A stretch of DNA of 31,893 nt from SIG575 sp045632485 (lineage in GTDB: Bacteria; Bacillota; Clostridia; Oscillospirales; Acutalibacteraceae). Where the stretch lies: the NCBI GenBank assembly GCA_045632485.1, contig JAZQWT010000143.1:1-31893 (forward strand), written 5' to 3'. This document shows positions 21,193 through 30,007 of this stretch, in pieces (positions within the stretch are counted from its first letter, which is position 1; every line of letters starts with the position of its first letter). The notes under the pieces are model-generated. The model had not been told where the DNA came from, ran no database searches, and worked only from the letters and a program-made list of their open reading frames with translations. Made by a program: the position numbers and the translations under genes.

Positions 21193-22863
21193 ATGAAGAA
21201 AAAAATACTTTCTGTTATCAGTATTGTAATGGTACTGCTTACAGTAATGTCTGTTTGTATTGCAGGCAACGTGTTTGCAGCAGAGCAGGTTACAATTGCC
21301 GCACCTGAATTCAAGCAGATTACAGCAACGTTAACATCTGTTACAGTTGAATGGGAAGAATATGAAGACGAAAAAATGTGTTTTCTTGTTTACAGAAGTG
21401 ATACAGGTAAAGCAGGTACATGGACAAAACTTACAACAACAAGTGCCGGTGCAACATCATATACAGATATAACCGCATCACCTTCAAAAACTTACTATTA
21501 TACAGTAAAAGCTTATCTCAAAGGAAATGACGGTACAGTATATCTTTCACCTATGAGCGGTAAGCACAAAATAAAAACAGCTCTTGCTCGTCCTGCTTTC
21601 AGTCTTGCAGGTAACAGCGGTGACGGTGTACTTCTTAAATGGGATGCAAGAAATGATGTATCAGGATTTATTCTTTATAAGAGCAGAACAGGCCAGTCTG
21701 GCTCATGGTCAAGACTTGGCAGCGTTATCAACAGCAAAAAAGCAGGTTCATACACAGATACAAAAGTAAAAATCGGTGAAACTTATTACTACTGCATCAA
21801 AGCATACAGAGTAATCGGCGGTAAAGAATATTACAGCCAGTCATCAAAGGCATATAAGCTTGTAATCAAAGACGTTGCTGTTCCTGCAAACCTTAAAGCA
21901 GAAGCAACTGAAGATGGCGTTAAGTTTTCTTTTGATAAAGTTCTTGCAACAAAAGGTTATCTGATTTACAGAAGTGAAACCGGTGCAGCAGGCTCATGGA
22001 CTAAAATTAAAACCACAACAAGTAACAACACAACAACCTATCTTGATAAAACTGCAGAAACAGGTAAGGTTTACTATTATACTGTTAAATCATATAAAAA
22101 AGTTGATGGCGTGAATCATTACAGTAGTTCTGCAAGAGCTGTCAAAATAATTAATCTTGTTGTAGTTCCCGAAATTACAATTTCACCTGCACAGGAAGTT
22201 ACTTTCAGAGATTATTACGAAAAAATTCCCGTGACAATCAAGGTTAAGAATTTTGAAGAAGATGACCAGATAAAAATCTTTGTTGATTCAACAGAAATTA
22301 CAGAAGCTCTTGCTGAAGACACAGTGGCTCTCGACGAATTCCTTTCAAGAGCAGCATTCTTCTTTGAAGTAGATGAAAGAAAAACAACAGACGATAAACT
22401 TGTTCTTAATCTCTACAGATTAGCTCCCGGTGAAGGAACATTGAAGATTGTGCATGGAAAATACGAAGATATTTATGCGCAGTTAAAGGTTAAGAGTCCT
22501 GCTCTCACTTATGATGAGGATCTGAAAGCTGTAGAGGAGAACTTCAATGAAGGTGTTGAAGCAGTAGAAAATGCAAAGATTCTTCTTGAGGAAGCAAAAG
22601 CATCAGAAGAAAACAAAGAAGCTCAGATAAACAGAGCGAAAGTTCAGCTTGAGGGTGCTAAAGTAAGCCTCGATAAAGCAAAACTTCTTCTTATGAAATA
22701 TCATTCTGACTACAATAAATACGGTGAATACAAAGAGCTGTTAATGGGTGTTGAGGATTATCTTGATGCGGTTAATGATGCACTGCAGGACCTTGAACGC
22801 GGACGTATTGACGACGCAATCAGAGAAATCAGTATTTCAGCAGACGATATTTTCGGTAATTAA
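21193..22863 (+). CDS. Secreted protein with three fibronectin type III domains, second of the pair
   Basis: 556 residues with the same plan as the preceding protein: signal peptide (1-29, ending NVFA), Fn3-like repeats at about 35-125, 128-220 and 222-315, a beta-rich region (about 320-440) and a helical tail (440-556, with repeated LEEAKA/LEGAKV/LDKAKL turns). The Fn3 parts are close in sequence (third repeat KIKTTTSNNTT here, KIETTTSNNTI there) while the Ig-like parts and tails have diverged. This points to gene duplication followed by divergence of the C-terminal half. AAGGAG precedes ATG at 21193. There is no promoter between the two, and a strong terminator closes the unit. Confidence 0.75.
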   Translation: MKKKILSVISIVMVLLTVMSVCIAGNVFAAEQVTIAAPEFKQITATLTSVTVEWEEYEDEKMCFLVYRSDTGKAGTWTKLTTTSAGATSYTDITASPSKTYYYTVKAYLKGNDGTVYLSPMSGKHKIKTALARPAFSLAGNSGDGVLLKWDARNDVSGFILYKSRTGQSGSWSRLGSVINSKKAGSYTDTKVKIGETYYYCIKAYRVIGGKEYYSQSSKAYKLVIKDVAVPANLKAEATEDGVKFSFDKVLATKGYLIYRSETGAAGSWTKIKTTTSNNTTTYLDKTAETGKVYYYTVKSYKKVDGVNHYSSSARAVKIINLVVVPEITISPAQEVTFRDYYEKIPVTIKVKNFEEDDQIKIFVDSTEITEALAEDTVALDEFLSRAAFFFEVDERKTTDDKLVLNLYRLAPGEGTLKIVHGKYEDIYAQLKVKSPALTYDEDLKAVEENFNEGVEAVENAKILLEEAKASEENKEAQINRAKVQLEGAKVSLDKAKLLLMKYHSDYNKYGEYKELLMGVEDYLDAVNDALQDLERGRIDDAIREISISADDIFGN

Positions 22864-22877
22864 TCATTAACAACAAT

Positions 22878-22911
22878 AAAAAGCTGCCTTACAACGTAAG
22901 GCAGCTTTTTT
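22878..22911. terminator. Bidirectional terminator after the Fn3 genes
   Basis: AAAAAGCTGCCTTAC (22878-22892) and its exact complement (22896-22910) enclose a 3-base loop; A/T runs on both sides suit the convergent gene ending at 22923. Confidence 0.92.
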
Positions 22912-22922
22912 ATATCTGTTTA

Positions 22923-23975
22923 TTATAAGTCAATGTTTTCGATGATATTTGATTCTACTGCAACGCCTTCATTGTCAATGATGAATGAACGTGTTTCATA
23001 AGGTTCAATATCAACCCAGAAGCAAGCATCAAGAATCTTTGATTTAACAACGATTTTTTCGCTCTTGTTGGCAGTCTGACGAATTCTGATAACAACTTTA
23101 TCACAGTTTTTACAACATTTTTTAAATGCCACAAGTTCTGTGGTTTCACTTGTTGTCTCAAAAATTTCGTTTGCACAGATTTCAATACCTTCAAATTCTT
23201 TTGCAATTTCTTCTGCTTTTTCTTTTTTTGCACACGGACAAGTGCAAAGGAGATTTTTCCATGCACGGTTGATTTCTTTAATTTTGCTTTCAGCACCGTT
23301 TTTAATGACATTTACAACGTCTGCAGTTTCAAGAGTAAGAAGAAGTTTTTCAATTTCTGTTTCTTCTGCAGGATCTGAATAATCAATGTCTGCTATTGCG
23401 TCAACATCGTCAAGGTTGTTATAGAACTGATTGATATAATCATCAAAGAGGATTGTTTCATCTTCTGATGTGATTTCATCAATTGATTTTATGTTGAGAT
23501 TTTTTGTTGAAACACCGAGAATGCGGTTGATGTTTTTAGTGTCGAGCCAGTAGAAATCAGCCTTCGCGTCAACATCCTCTTCAATATAGCAGTTTATTTT
23601 TGAACGGAAAAGAATTTCAATACCGAGAGAATTGTTGATTTTTTTGCCGTAACCTGTACGGAATATTTTTCCGAAATTCTTCTTGAAAAATTTCTGTGCA
23701 TAGAGAGTGTTTCGTGCAATGTTTTCAAGAGAAATTTTTTCATCTGTGCTTTCACACCACCATGCACCGAGGGGCTGAAGCTTTTCTGCTTCAACAAGTG
23801 CTTTTACTTTTTCAAAAAGTTCAGGTTCACTTTTCTTTATGATTTTATACTCTCCTGCATAGAAAGCGTTGAGCTTGTTGTTTTCAGCTTTTTCAAGGAA
23901 AGCAACAGCTTTCTTAAAGCTTTCGGAGAGATTATCTTTATCTGCTTTTAAAACAGCGAATGTATAGTTTTTCAT
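22923..23975 (-). CDS. Shrunken GH38 alpha-mannosidase-like protein, probably not catalytic
   Basis: 350 residues, against 800-1000 for GH38 enzymes. Residues about 52-110 follow the GH38 barrel pattern: LFEKVKALVEAEKLQPLGAW, WCESTDEKISLENIARNTLY, then AQKFFKKNFGK, like the F-xx-V-G-xW-xE-DxN-xx-GE-xx-R-xx-yGqrfF-xx-FG of true mannosidases. Where those have WLPDxFG with the nucleophile Asp, this protein reads IFRTGYG, so the nucleophile and its zinc ligand role are missing. A four-Cys cluster (CTCPCA) and CKNCDK lie later. The end (VDIEPYETRSFII) resembles the beta-rich close of GH38 proteins. ATG at 23975 is 2 bases after the upstream stop and uses AAAGGAG inside that gene, so they are co-translated. 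A regulatory or binding role is inferred. Confidence 0.5.
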   Translation of the reverse strand: MKNYTFAVLKADKDNLSESFKKAVAFLEKAENNKLNAFYAGEYKIIKKSEPELFEKVKALVEAEKLQPLGAWWCESTDEKISLENIARNTLYAQKFFKKNFGKIFRTGYGKKINNSLGIEILFRSKINCYIEEDVDAKADFYWLDTKNINRILGVSTKNLNIKSIDEITSEDETILFDDYINQFYNNLDDVDAIADIDYSDPAEETEIEKLLLTLETADVVNVIKNGAESKIKEINRAWKNLLCTCPCAKKEKAEEIAKEFEGIEICANEIFETTSETTELVAFKKCCKNCDKVVIRIRQTANKSEKIVVKSKILDACFWVDIEPYETRSFIIDNEGVAVESNIIENIDL

Positions 23976-23977
23976 GA

Positions 23978-25759
23978 TTATTCTTCTCCTTTAATAAGTC
24001 CAAAGTAACGTCCTGTCCAATAAGCGAAAGTATAAACAAAGCAGCTTTCTACGCAGAACATTCCGCCTGAATCTTCTGAACAATATGCCATGGGGTTTCT
24101 GTCGTATTTTGCTATGAATCTTTCGTCAGCAGGGAGAAGTGAAGAAAGTTCTTTTGTGTTTCCGCTGAAACGATACTGCATAGGATAGTCTTTTCTGTCG
24201 ATTGTTACACCTGATGCAAGACGTGAGGGAGGACAACGATAGATGAAATCTGCGATTCTTTCCATATCAATGTCATCGCCTGTTGCGAGAGTGTATGCAA
24301 AGTCGTAGCAGGGAGAATGTTCTTTTTCAAGAGTTGTTCTCCAGCTTCTGAAGCCTTTCTTCCATTTTTCAAGATATTCGTCTTCTTTTTCAAGGTCGCA
24401 AAGCTGCCAGAAAGATACAACTGCAAGCATATGGTCGCCGTACATCATATCTTCTCTCAGGTCATAATCGTTTGCCATACTTGCTTTGTAGAATCTTTCG
24501 TAATGCTTTGTTGCAAGTTCGGGATAACCTAATGAATAAACTTCTTTGAGTGCAGCCTGAACTTTTTCGTCTCCGCCGAGAACAAGGTCTGTAGCTTTAA
24601 GATAGAACATCATTTCAGCAGAGTTGAGAGCACCGTCAGACCAACCCATTTCGGAATTGAAATAATCAAGATTCCATTTTGCCCATGCTGTAGGTCCACC
24701 GTGGAAGTCGCACATCTGATAACCGTGGTCAATAAAGTGATATGTGGTGTTCTTCATTGTTTCCTTGATAATTTCGTCAAGTTCAGGGTCAACAGGACCG
24801 AGAATTTCGTGAGCATATCTCATCATAAGATACTGAAGTGTAACTTCGTCACTTGATGTATCTGCTTTGTATATAAGGTCATCTTCTGTGTAGCCTAAAT
24901 CTGTGTAGAGATGCTTAAGTCTCTCGGGGATTGGTGCGCCGCAATAGCATTCAGCACCTGATGCGTTGAGGTGTCTTGCATAGCCTGAATCTCTTAAGGT
25001 TGCAGTGTCACCCTTTCTTTCAAAGAAAAGACCGTCATCAGGAAGTCTTTCATCTGCACACATATATGTTCTTGCAAAGAAACCGTCTCCTCTGCCGGGT
25101 ACGTAGAAAAGAAGAAGACAGGCTTCGCAGGCTCTTGTTGCAACATCCTTGATGCGGAGAGTTTCGGGGTCATCTGCACCTTTTTCTCTGACTAATGTTG
25201 CATAATGGAAAAGTTCACCAACTGCATATGCTGCTGTGAAACCTCCGTCATTGTCGCATTCATTATCATAGAATTTTGAAGAAAGGTCACGGGCTTTTTC
25301 AAGTCTTCTCTGGCTTATCATACCGCGTCTGTCAACTATATCAAGAGTTTCCTGAAGAAGAACATTTGCTTTTTCGTCAGTTGAATATTCAACAAATTCA
25401 ATATGTACAACGCCTGTTTCAGTTTTAACCCATACTGAATTTCCGTCAGCAAGGAGTTTCTGAACGTTGTTGTCATTAAGATGTCTGTCAGCAGCGAAAA
25501 ACATAACTTTGTCTTCCATACGTTCAGCATCTGCATCATATCTTGTAAGACCTGTTGTAGCACCGTACCATTCAGCACCGTCGTCAGTTTTTACAAAACA
25601 AGTGTAATCCTTTTTCTTTGAAGGAAGGGGAAGAGGGAAATCTGTAAGATCAGGTTTTACGCACTCTGCCTCAAACAAAGCCTTGGGGATTTCAGGAGAG
25701 TCAACTTCGTAAAAAGTCGGCACTCTGTTAAGATGTCTTTTCAAAATATAAGGTTTCAT
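23978..25759 (-). CDS. Probable (alpha/alpha)6-toroid protein, carbohydrate-active family unknown
   Basis: 593 residues, no signal peptide. The first ~140 residues are beta-rich (KDYTCFVKTDDGAEWYGATT, SVWVKTETGVVHIEF), like propeller blades. From about 155 the protein is helical with DNDGGFTAAYAVGELFHYAT, ACEACLLLFYVPGRGDGFFA, ADTSSDEVTLQYLMMRYAHE and FHGGPTAWAKWNLDYFNS, a pattern of glycan-active alpha-toroids. The gene at the right edge has the same order and the shared DNDG and DTSSDE boxes. No catalytic assignment can be made. The frame is open to TTG at 25774, but AGAGGTG lies 5 bases before ATG at 25759, the chosen start. It heads a two-gene unit with the GH38-like protein. Confidence 0.6.
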   Translation of the reverse strand: MKPYILKRHLNRVPTFYEVDSPEIPKALFEAECVKPDLTDFPLPLPSKKKDYTCFVKTDDGAEWYGATTGLTRYDADAERMEDKVMFFAADRHLNDNNVQKLLADGNSVWVKTETGVVHIEFVEYSTDEKANVLLQETLDIVDRRGMISQRRLEKARDLSSKFYDNECDNDGGFTAAYAVGELFHYATLVREKGADDPETLRIKDVATRACEACLLLFYVPGRGDGFFARTYMCADERLPDDGLFFERKGDTATLRDSGYARHLNASGAECYCGAPIPERLKHLYTDLGYTEDDLIYKADTSSDEVTLQYLMMRYAHEILGPVDPELDEIIKETMKNTTYHFIDHGYQMCDFHGGPTAWAKWNLDYFNSEMGWSDGALNSAEMMFYLKATDLVLGGDEKVQAALKEVYSLGYPELATKHYERFYKASMANDYDLREDMMYGDHMLAVVSFWQLCDLEKEDEYLEKWKKGFRSWRTTLEKEHSPCYDFAYTLATGDDIDMERIADFIYRCPPSRLASGVTIDRKDYPMQYRFSGNTKELSSLLPADERFIAKYDRNPMAYCSEDSGGMFCVESCFVYTFAYWTGRYFGLIKGEE

Positions 25760-25790
25760 TTTTACACCTCTCAATTTATTTCTTTATATG

Positions 25791-25819
25791 AGTATATCAA
25801 ACATTGCTTTGGTTTGCAA
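25791..25819 (-). promoter_or_regulatory. Promoter of the toroid / GH38-like unit
   Basis: Minus strand: TTGCAA (25814-25819), 17 bases, TATACT (25791-25796). It overlaps the last codons of the ABC-F gene. Confidence 0.72.
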
Positions 25820-27737
25820 TGATTTTTTCATCAAGTTCGGTGAATTTATCCGAAAGAATTTCCCATTCTTCCATCAGTTCATCAAGCTTTAATTTAAGTT
25901 CGTTCATTCTGTTTGTAAGCTCACTGATTTTTTCGTAATCGGTAGCAACTTCGGGCAAAGAAAGTTCTTCTTCAATAAGTGAAGTTTCTTCTTCATTTTT
26001 TTCAATTTCTTCTTCACATTTTCTGATTGCCGTCTGCAGACGTCTGTGTTCGCTTTTCATTTCTTTGCGAAGCTTATAATCATTCTGTGAAGATTTTTCT
26101 TTTTTTACTGTCTGCACTTCAGCCTTTTCAAGTTCAAGAGCGCTACAGTAGTCGTCATAATTTCCGTCGAAATTTTTTATGCCGTCATCATAGAATCTTA
26201 CAATTCTCGTAGCAAGCTTGTTTATAAAATATCTGTCGTGAGAAACGGTAAGAATTGTACCGTTATAAGAAAGCAATGCGTTTTCAAGGGCCTCACGCGA
26301 ACGGATGTCAAGGTGGTTTGTAGGCTCGTCGAGAAGCAGAAGATTTGCACCTGTAAGCATAAGTTTTAAAAGAGCAATTCTCGCTTTTTCGCCACCGCTG
26401 AGTTCGCCAACTTTTTTAAACACATCTTCGCCCTTGAAAAGGAACATGGCAAGAGCACTTCTGACCTGAGTTTCGTTGAAATCCTTATGTTCATCCCATA
26501 TTTCGTCAATTGCAGTTTTTTTATCATCAAGTCCTGCAAGGCTCTGGTCGAAATAACCGATTTTAACGTTTGTGCCGAAAATAAACTCGCCGAAATCAGT
26601 TTTCTCACGGCCTGTGAGAATTTTTAAAAGAGTTGTTTTACCACATCCGTTAGGACCTAAAAGAAACATTCTGTCAGATTTATAAAGATTGAAATTTACG
26701 TTTCTGAATAATCTTTTTGAATCAAAAGATTTCTGAAGGTCTTTTATAAACAGAACGTCATTTCCGCTTTTTTCTTCTGCTGTGAATTTGAAATGAAATT
26801 CTTCCTGTTTCGCATCGGGAGTTTCAAGATTTTCAAGCATACGGTCAATCATTTTTTGTTTACTTTCCGCAGTCCTGATGTTTTTCTCACGGTTGAACTG
26901 TCTTTGCTGTGCAATAATACCCTCAATTCTGTGAACCTCTGCCATTGTGTTATCGTAGTTGCGCTGAACAGTAAGCGTATCAATTTCTTTTTGCTTTAAA
27001 GAAGTCGAATAATTACCTTTTCTTAAAGTCAGTTTTTTGTTTTCTATCTCAAGAGTTTTTGAGGTAACCTTATCAAGGAAATATCTGTCGTGAGAAATTA
27101 CAAGAGATGCACCCTTGAAATCACGTAAAAAATCTTCAAGCCATTCAACACTTTCAATGTCGAGATGGTTTGTAGGCTCGTCAAGAAGTAAAAGGTTTGC
27201 ACCGCTTAAAAGAAGTTTTGCAAGTGAAAGTTTCGATTTCTGTCCACCGCTTAATGCACTTACAGGGATGTAAAAATCATCTTCGGCGAAGCCGAGACCG
27301 ATAAGCGTTGCCCTTGCACGGCTTTTGTATGTAAGACCGCCTGATGACTGGAATTTTTCAGTTAAAAAAACCTGTCTTGCAATAAGCTCGTCAAGGTTGC
27401 CCTCGTTTTTGTCGATTTCTTTTGACAGGCTTTCAAGCTCATTTTCCATTTCGATGATGTCGTTGAAAACTGTCATCAGCTCACCGTACATGGAAAGCTG
27501 TGAGCCGCGGCAGGCATGCTGCTCCATATATCCTACAACAGTATTTTTGCCTGTTATTATATTGCCGTCAAAGGTGTCTTCTTCACCTGTGATAATCCTG
27601 AAAAGGGTAGTCTTGCCAACACCGTTGGCACCAATTAATCCCACAGCTTCGTTTTCGCCGATTTCAAAGTTACCGCCTGAAAAAAGGACAGTTTCTCCGA
27701 AACTCATATTCAGATTTGAAGCTGAAAGAACAGCCAT
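25797..27737 (-). CDS. ABC-F family ATPase, YdiF/Uup type
   Basis: 646 residues with two ATPase domains and no membrane segments, the mark of ABC-F translation factors. The first has Walker A GANGVGKTT (about 34), signature LSGGQKSKLSLAKLL and LLLDEPTNHLDIESVEWLED; the second has GPNGCGKTT (about 355), LSGGEKARIALLKLML and DEPTNHLDI. A charged linker lies between, and a ~110-residue coiled-coil C-terminal domain follows (KCEEEIEKNEEETSLIEEEL). Such proteins bind the ribosomal E site; some give antibiotic resistance. The length and C-terminal coiled coil fit housekeeping YdiF/Uup better than resistance types, but subfamily cannot be fixed. Its ATG overlaps the manA stop by one base (TGATG) after GAGGG, so it is coupled to manA. 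Confidence 0.9.
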   Translation of the reverse strand: MAVLSASNLNMSFGETVLFSGGNFEIGENEAVGLIGANGVGKTTLFRIITGEEDTFDGNIITGKNTVVGYMEQHACRGSQLSMYGELMTVFNDIIEMENELESLSKEIDKNEGNLDELIARQVFLTEKFQSSGGLTYKSRARATLIGLGFAEDDFYIPVSALSGGQKSKLSLAKLLLSGANLLLLDEPTNHLDIESVEWLEDFLRDFKGASLVISHDRYFLDKVTSKTLEIENKKLTLRKGNYSTSLKQKEIDTLTVQRNYDNTMAEVHRIEGIIAQQRQFNREKNIRTAESKQKMIDRMLENLETPDAKQEEFHFKFTAEEKSGNDVLFIKDLQKSFDSKRLFRNVNFNLYKSDRMFLLGPNGCGKTTLLKILTGREKTDFGEFIFGTNVKIGYFDQSLAGLDDKKTAIDEIWDEHKDFNETQVRSALAMFLFKGEDVFKKVGELSGGEKARIALLKLMLTGANLLLLDEPTNHLDIRSREALENALLSYNGTILTVSHDRYFINKLATRIVRFYDDGIKNFDGNYDDYCSALELEKAEVQTVKKEKSSQNDYKLRKEMKSEHRRLQTAIRKCEEEIEKNEEETSLIEEELSLPEVATDYEKISELTNRMNELKLKLDELMEEWEILSDKFTELDEKIIANQSNV

Positions 27738-28687
27738 CAGTCAACCCTCGTTTCAAGAAGTGTCATTTCACCGTTTAAAATAAATTCACCTGTTTTTGCA
27801 GGAACAAAAACGCAGTCACCTGCTTTAAGTGATACTTCGTTTGAGTCACATTTTATTGTGCCTTCGCCTTCAATACATACAAAAGAAACGAAAGATTTTT
27901 CATCTGCCACGCCTTCGTATGATGAATGTGTTTTAACTTCGCAGAAATTATAGAATTCGCATTCTGAGAGAAGTTTTTTAGAATAATTTTCTGTGTTTTC
28001 TTCGCCTGAGAATTCAACAGTTTCCTGCTTGTTGTAGTTAATAACCTTAAGTGCTTTTTCAACATGAAGTTCTCTTTTCTTTCCGTCTGCACCTACACGG
28101 TCGTAGTCGTAAACTCTGAAAGTTGTGTTTGAATTCTGCTGAACTTCAACAAGGAAAATACCTTTGCAGATTGCGTGAAGAGTGCCGGCTTCAATGTGGT
28201 AACATTCGCCTTTTTTTACTTTAACGCGGTTTACTTTATCAATAAAAGTTCCGTTGTTTACGCTTTCAATGAAATCTTCTTTTGTGATATCAGCTTTAAA
28301 GCCGTAAATAAGCTCAGCACCTTCATCACAGTCGGCAATATACCATGATTCTGTTTTGCCTTCTTCCCCGGCGGCTTTGTCAGCAGTTTCGTCTGAAGGA
28401 TGAACCTGTAAAGAAAGGTTATCCTTTGCGTCAATAAGTTTTGTAAGAATCGGGAATTTATCAAACTTTTCGCAGTTTGTTCCCATCATTTCTGCCGTAA
28501 GAATTTCGCGGAGCTCTTTACCTGCAAAATCACCGTTTACAACAACACTGGGACCATCTTTATGGCATGAAAGCACCCATGCTTCAGCAGCAATGTCTTT
28601 GTCAGACTTAAAGCCGTATTTTTTAAGAAGTCTGTCGCCGCCCCAGAGGTAATCTTTGAGTACGGAATCAAGTTTGAATATGTACAT
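27737..28687 (-). CDS. manA: Mannose-6-phosphate isomerase, type I
   Basis: 316 residues, the length of the short Bacillus-type ManA. It interconverts mannose-6-phosphate and fructose-6-phosphate, linking released mannose to glycolysis. The cupin metal motifs are visible: LSLQVHPSDETADK (near 91-104), TESWYI (about 111-116) and CYHIEAGTLHAI (about 162-173), with FLVEVQQNSNTTFRVYDYDR after it. AGGAGTG lies 8 bases before ATG at 28687. It is followed by the ABC-F gene with one base of overlap. With GH125 and the GH38 relative it forms the mannose theme of the window. Confidence 0.92.
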   Translation of the reverse strand: MYIFKLDSVLKDYLWGGDRLLKKYGFKSDKDIAAEAWVLSCHKDGPSVVVNGDFAGKELREILTAEMMGTNCEKFDKFPILTKLIDAKDNLSLQVHPSDETADKAAGEEGKTESWYIADCDEGAELIYGFKADITKEDFIESVNNGTFIDKVNRVKVKKGECYHIEAGTLHAICKGIFLVEVQQNSNTTFRVYDYDRVGADGKKRELHVEKALKVINYNKQETVEFSGEENTENYSKKLLSECEFYNFCEVKTHSSYEGVADEKSFVSFVCIEGEGTIKCDSNEVSLKAGDCVFVPAKTGEFILNGEMTLLETRVD

Positions 28688-28712
28688 TTATATCACTCCT
28701 ATCTGAATAATT

Positions 28713-28741
28713 ATTTTATCATATATAGTAATTTTTTGCAA
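28713..28741 (-). promoter_or_regulatory. Promoter of manA and the ABC-F gene
   Basis: Minus strand: TTGCAA (28736-28741), 17 bases, TAAAAT (28713-28718). Confidence 0.72.
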
Positions 28742-28767
28742 CAAAAAAAGCACTCATTGAGTGCTTA
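28742..28767 (-). terminator. Terminator of the 49-residue protein gene
   Basis: Minus strand: AAGCACTC, short loop, GAGTGCTT, then a run of seven Ts. It begins at the stop codon and separates the small gene from manA. Confidence 0.8.
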
Positions 28768-28914
28768 AAAATAATCATATTTTTGTTTGTGTATTCTGTT
28801 GTATTCCTCTGCTGTAGGATAATTTGCTTCATCATCAAAATCCGACATATCATCTTCTCCGAAAAGTTTATCATCCTCTATTTCTTCGAAATGGTCTTTG
28901 TAAAACTTTTTCAT
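28765..28914 (-). CDS. Small acidic protein of unknown function
   Basis: A 49-residue frame starting MKKFYKDHFEEIEDDKLFGE and ending RIHKQKYDYF. AAAGGAGG lies 8 bases before ATG at 28914, one of the strongest ribosome binding sites in the window, and a terminator sits at the stop codon. The first part is strongly acidic (E/D-rich, about 7-30), the end aromatic and basic. No membrane or signal segment. I recognise no family. Confidence 0.65.
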   Translation of the reverse strand: MKKFYKDHFEEIEDDKLFGEDDMSDFDDEANYPTAEEYNRIHKQKYDYF

Positions 28915-28976
28915 TAATATCGCCTCCTTTGTCAGGATAGTTATTTGCAGATATCTTTCAAATAATCATTACTTTA

Positions 28977-29005
28977 TTGATTTTATCAAAAACATATGTT
29001 ACAAT
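28977..29005 (+). promoter_or_regulatory. Promoter of the secreted hydrolase gene
   Basis: TTGATT (28977-28982), 17 bases, TACAAT (29000-29005), with a TG at the extended -10 position. Confidence 0.68.
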
Positions 29006-29034
29006 GAAAACAAGAAGAAGGAAAGGGTGTTTTT

Positions 29035-29964
29035 ATGAAAAAAACAGCAAAAATTTTAAGTTTTATTTTAGCATTTATCATGGTATTTTCTGTCACATCT
29101 TTTGCAGCGGATGTAGAGGATAAACCTTTTGAAAACAGTGAATTTTTCACATACGGCGATTATAATGTTCATTACAGAAGATTTTTTCCCAAGGGCGAAA
29201 CAAAGGGAAGAATCATTATGATTCACGGCTTTGTGTGCTCAACTTATGCGTGGAATAATATGGCAGCCGAAATGGTGGACAGAGGATATGAATGTCTGCT
29301 TATTGATATGCCCGGATTCGGTTACACAACAAGAGAAGATGAAAACACAGCTTTTGTACCTCGTGAAACATTAGTGAAAGAACTGGCAGAAACCATTGCC
29401 CCTATGAGCGAATGGATTGTAGCAGGTCACTCAATGGGTGGCGGTGTATCAATGAACATTGCTGTAGAGAACCCTGAAATAAAAGCACTTCTGCTCTACT
29501 GTCCTGCACCTATCAATGCAATGCCAGAGGCAATGAAAGGTTTTATGACAGGTAATTTTATGAGTACTATGATGAATGCCATCACACCTGTTATCACAAA
29601 ACTTACTCCCCTTGTAAGAATAGCACTTCTGATGGCTAGTATGGACTGGGAATTTACAAAGTCTTATGATTTGACAGGTATCACTGTTCCTATGGCTCTT
29701 CCCGGCACAGGCGGAAATCTTTTCAGAACATCATTTACAGCAACCGTAACTGATTTTGAAAAAGTGGCACAGCTTGAATGCCCTATTCTCCTTGTGAACG
29801 CGACACAGGACCTTATTCTCACAGGTCAGATGAAAAAACAGACAGCAACTCTTCTTCAGCCTGATGAAGTTTACGATGTTGAAACAGGACATTTCTGCAT
29901 TGAAAACAGAAGCGAAGAGTTGGCAGATGTAACTGAAAAGTTTCTTGATAATAATTTATTGTAA
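29035..29964 (+). CDS. Secreted alpha/beta hydrolase
   Basis: 309 residues. The signal peptide MKKTAKILSFILAFIMVFSV ends near TSFAA (residue 25), so the protein is exported. The alpha/beta hydrolase core shows IMIHGF (62-66, oxyanion hole), GHSMGGG with nucleophile S133, D259 in NATQDL and H286 in ETGHF, a complete catalytic triad. A lid-like helical insertion spans about 160-215. Esterase or lipase-like activity on an external ester is likely; the substrate is unknown. The ribosome binding site GGAAAGGG precedes ATG at 29035. The next gene follows by 43 bases with its own site and no clear terminator between, so they may be co-transcribed. Confidence 0.82.
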   Translation: MKKTAKILSFILAFIMVFSVTSFAADVEDKPFENSEFFTYGDYNVHYRRFFPKGETKGRIIMIHGFVCSTYAWNNMAAEMVDRGYECLLIDMPGFGYTTREDENTAFVPRETLVKELAETIAPMSEWIVAGHSMGGGVSMNIAVENPEIKALLLYCPAPINAMPEAMKGFMTGNFMSTMMNAITPVITKLTPLVRIALLMASMDWEFTKSYDLTGITVPMALPGTGGNLFRTSFTATVTDFEKVAQLECPILLVNATQDLILTGQMKKQTATLLQPDEVYDVETGHFCIENRSEELADVTEKFLDNNLL

Positions 29965-30007
29965 TTTCAATAATCTGTAAAAAATTAAACCGAAAGGAAT
30001 TTTTGCT

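Noticed and set aside
19640..22150. Repeated sequence blocks that could suggest a CRISPR array or DNA repeat element
   Set aside because: The repetition follows codons of Fn3 domains in two genes; there are no regular spacers.
25797..27737. ABC-F protein as an antibiotic resistance determinant
   Set aside because: Length, C-terminal coiled coil and coupling to manA fit housekeeping YdiF/Uup; no leader peptide or attenuator precedes it.
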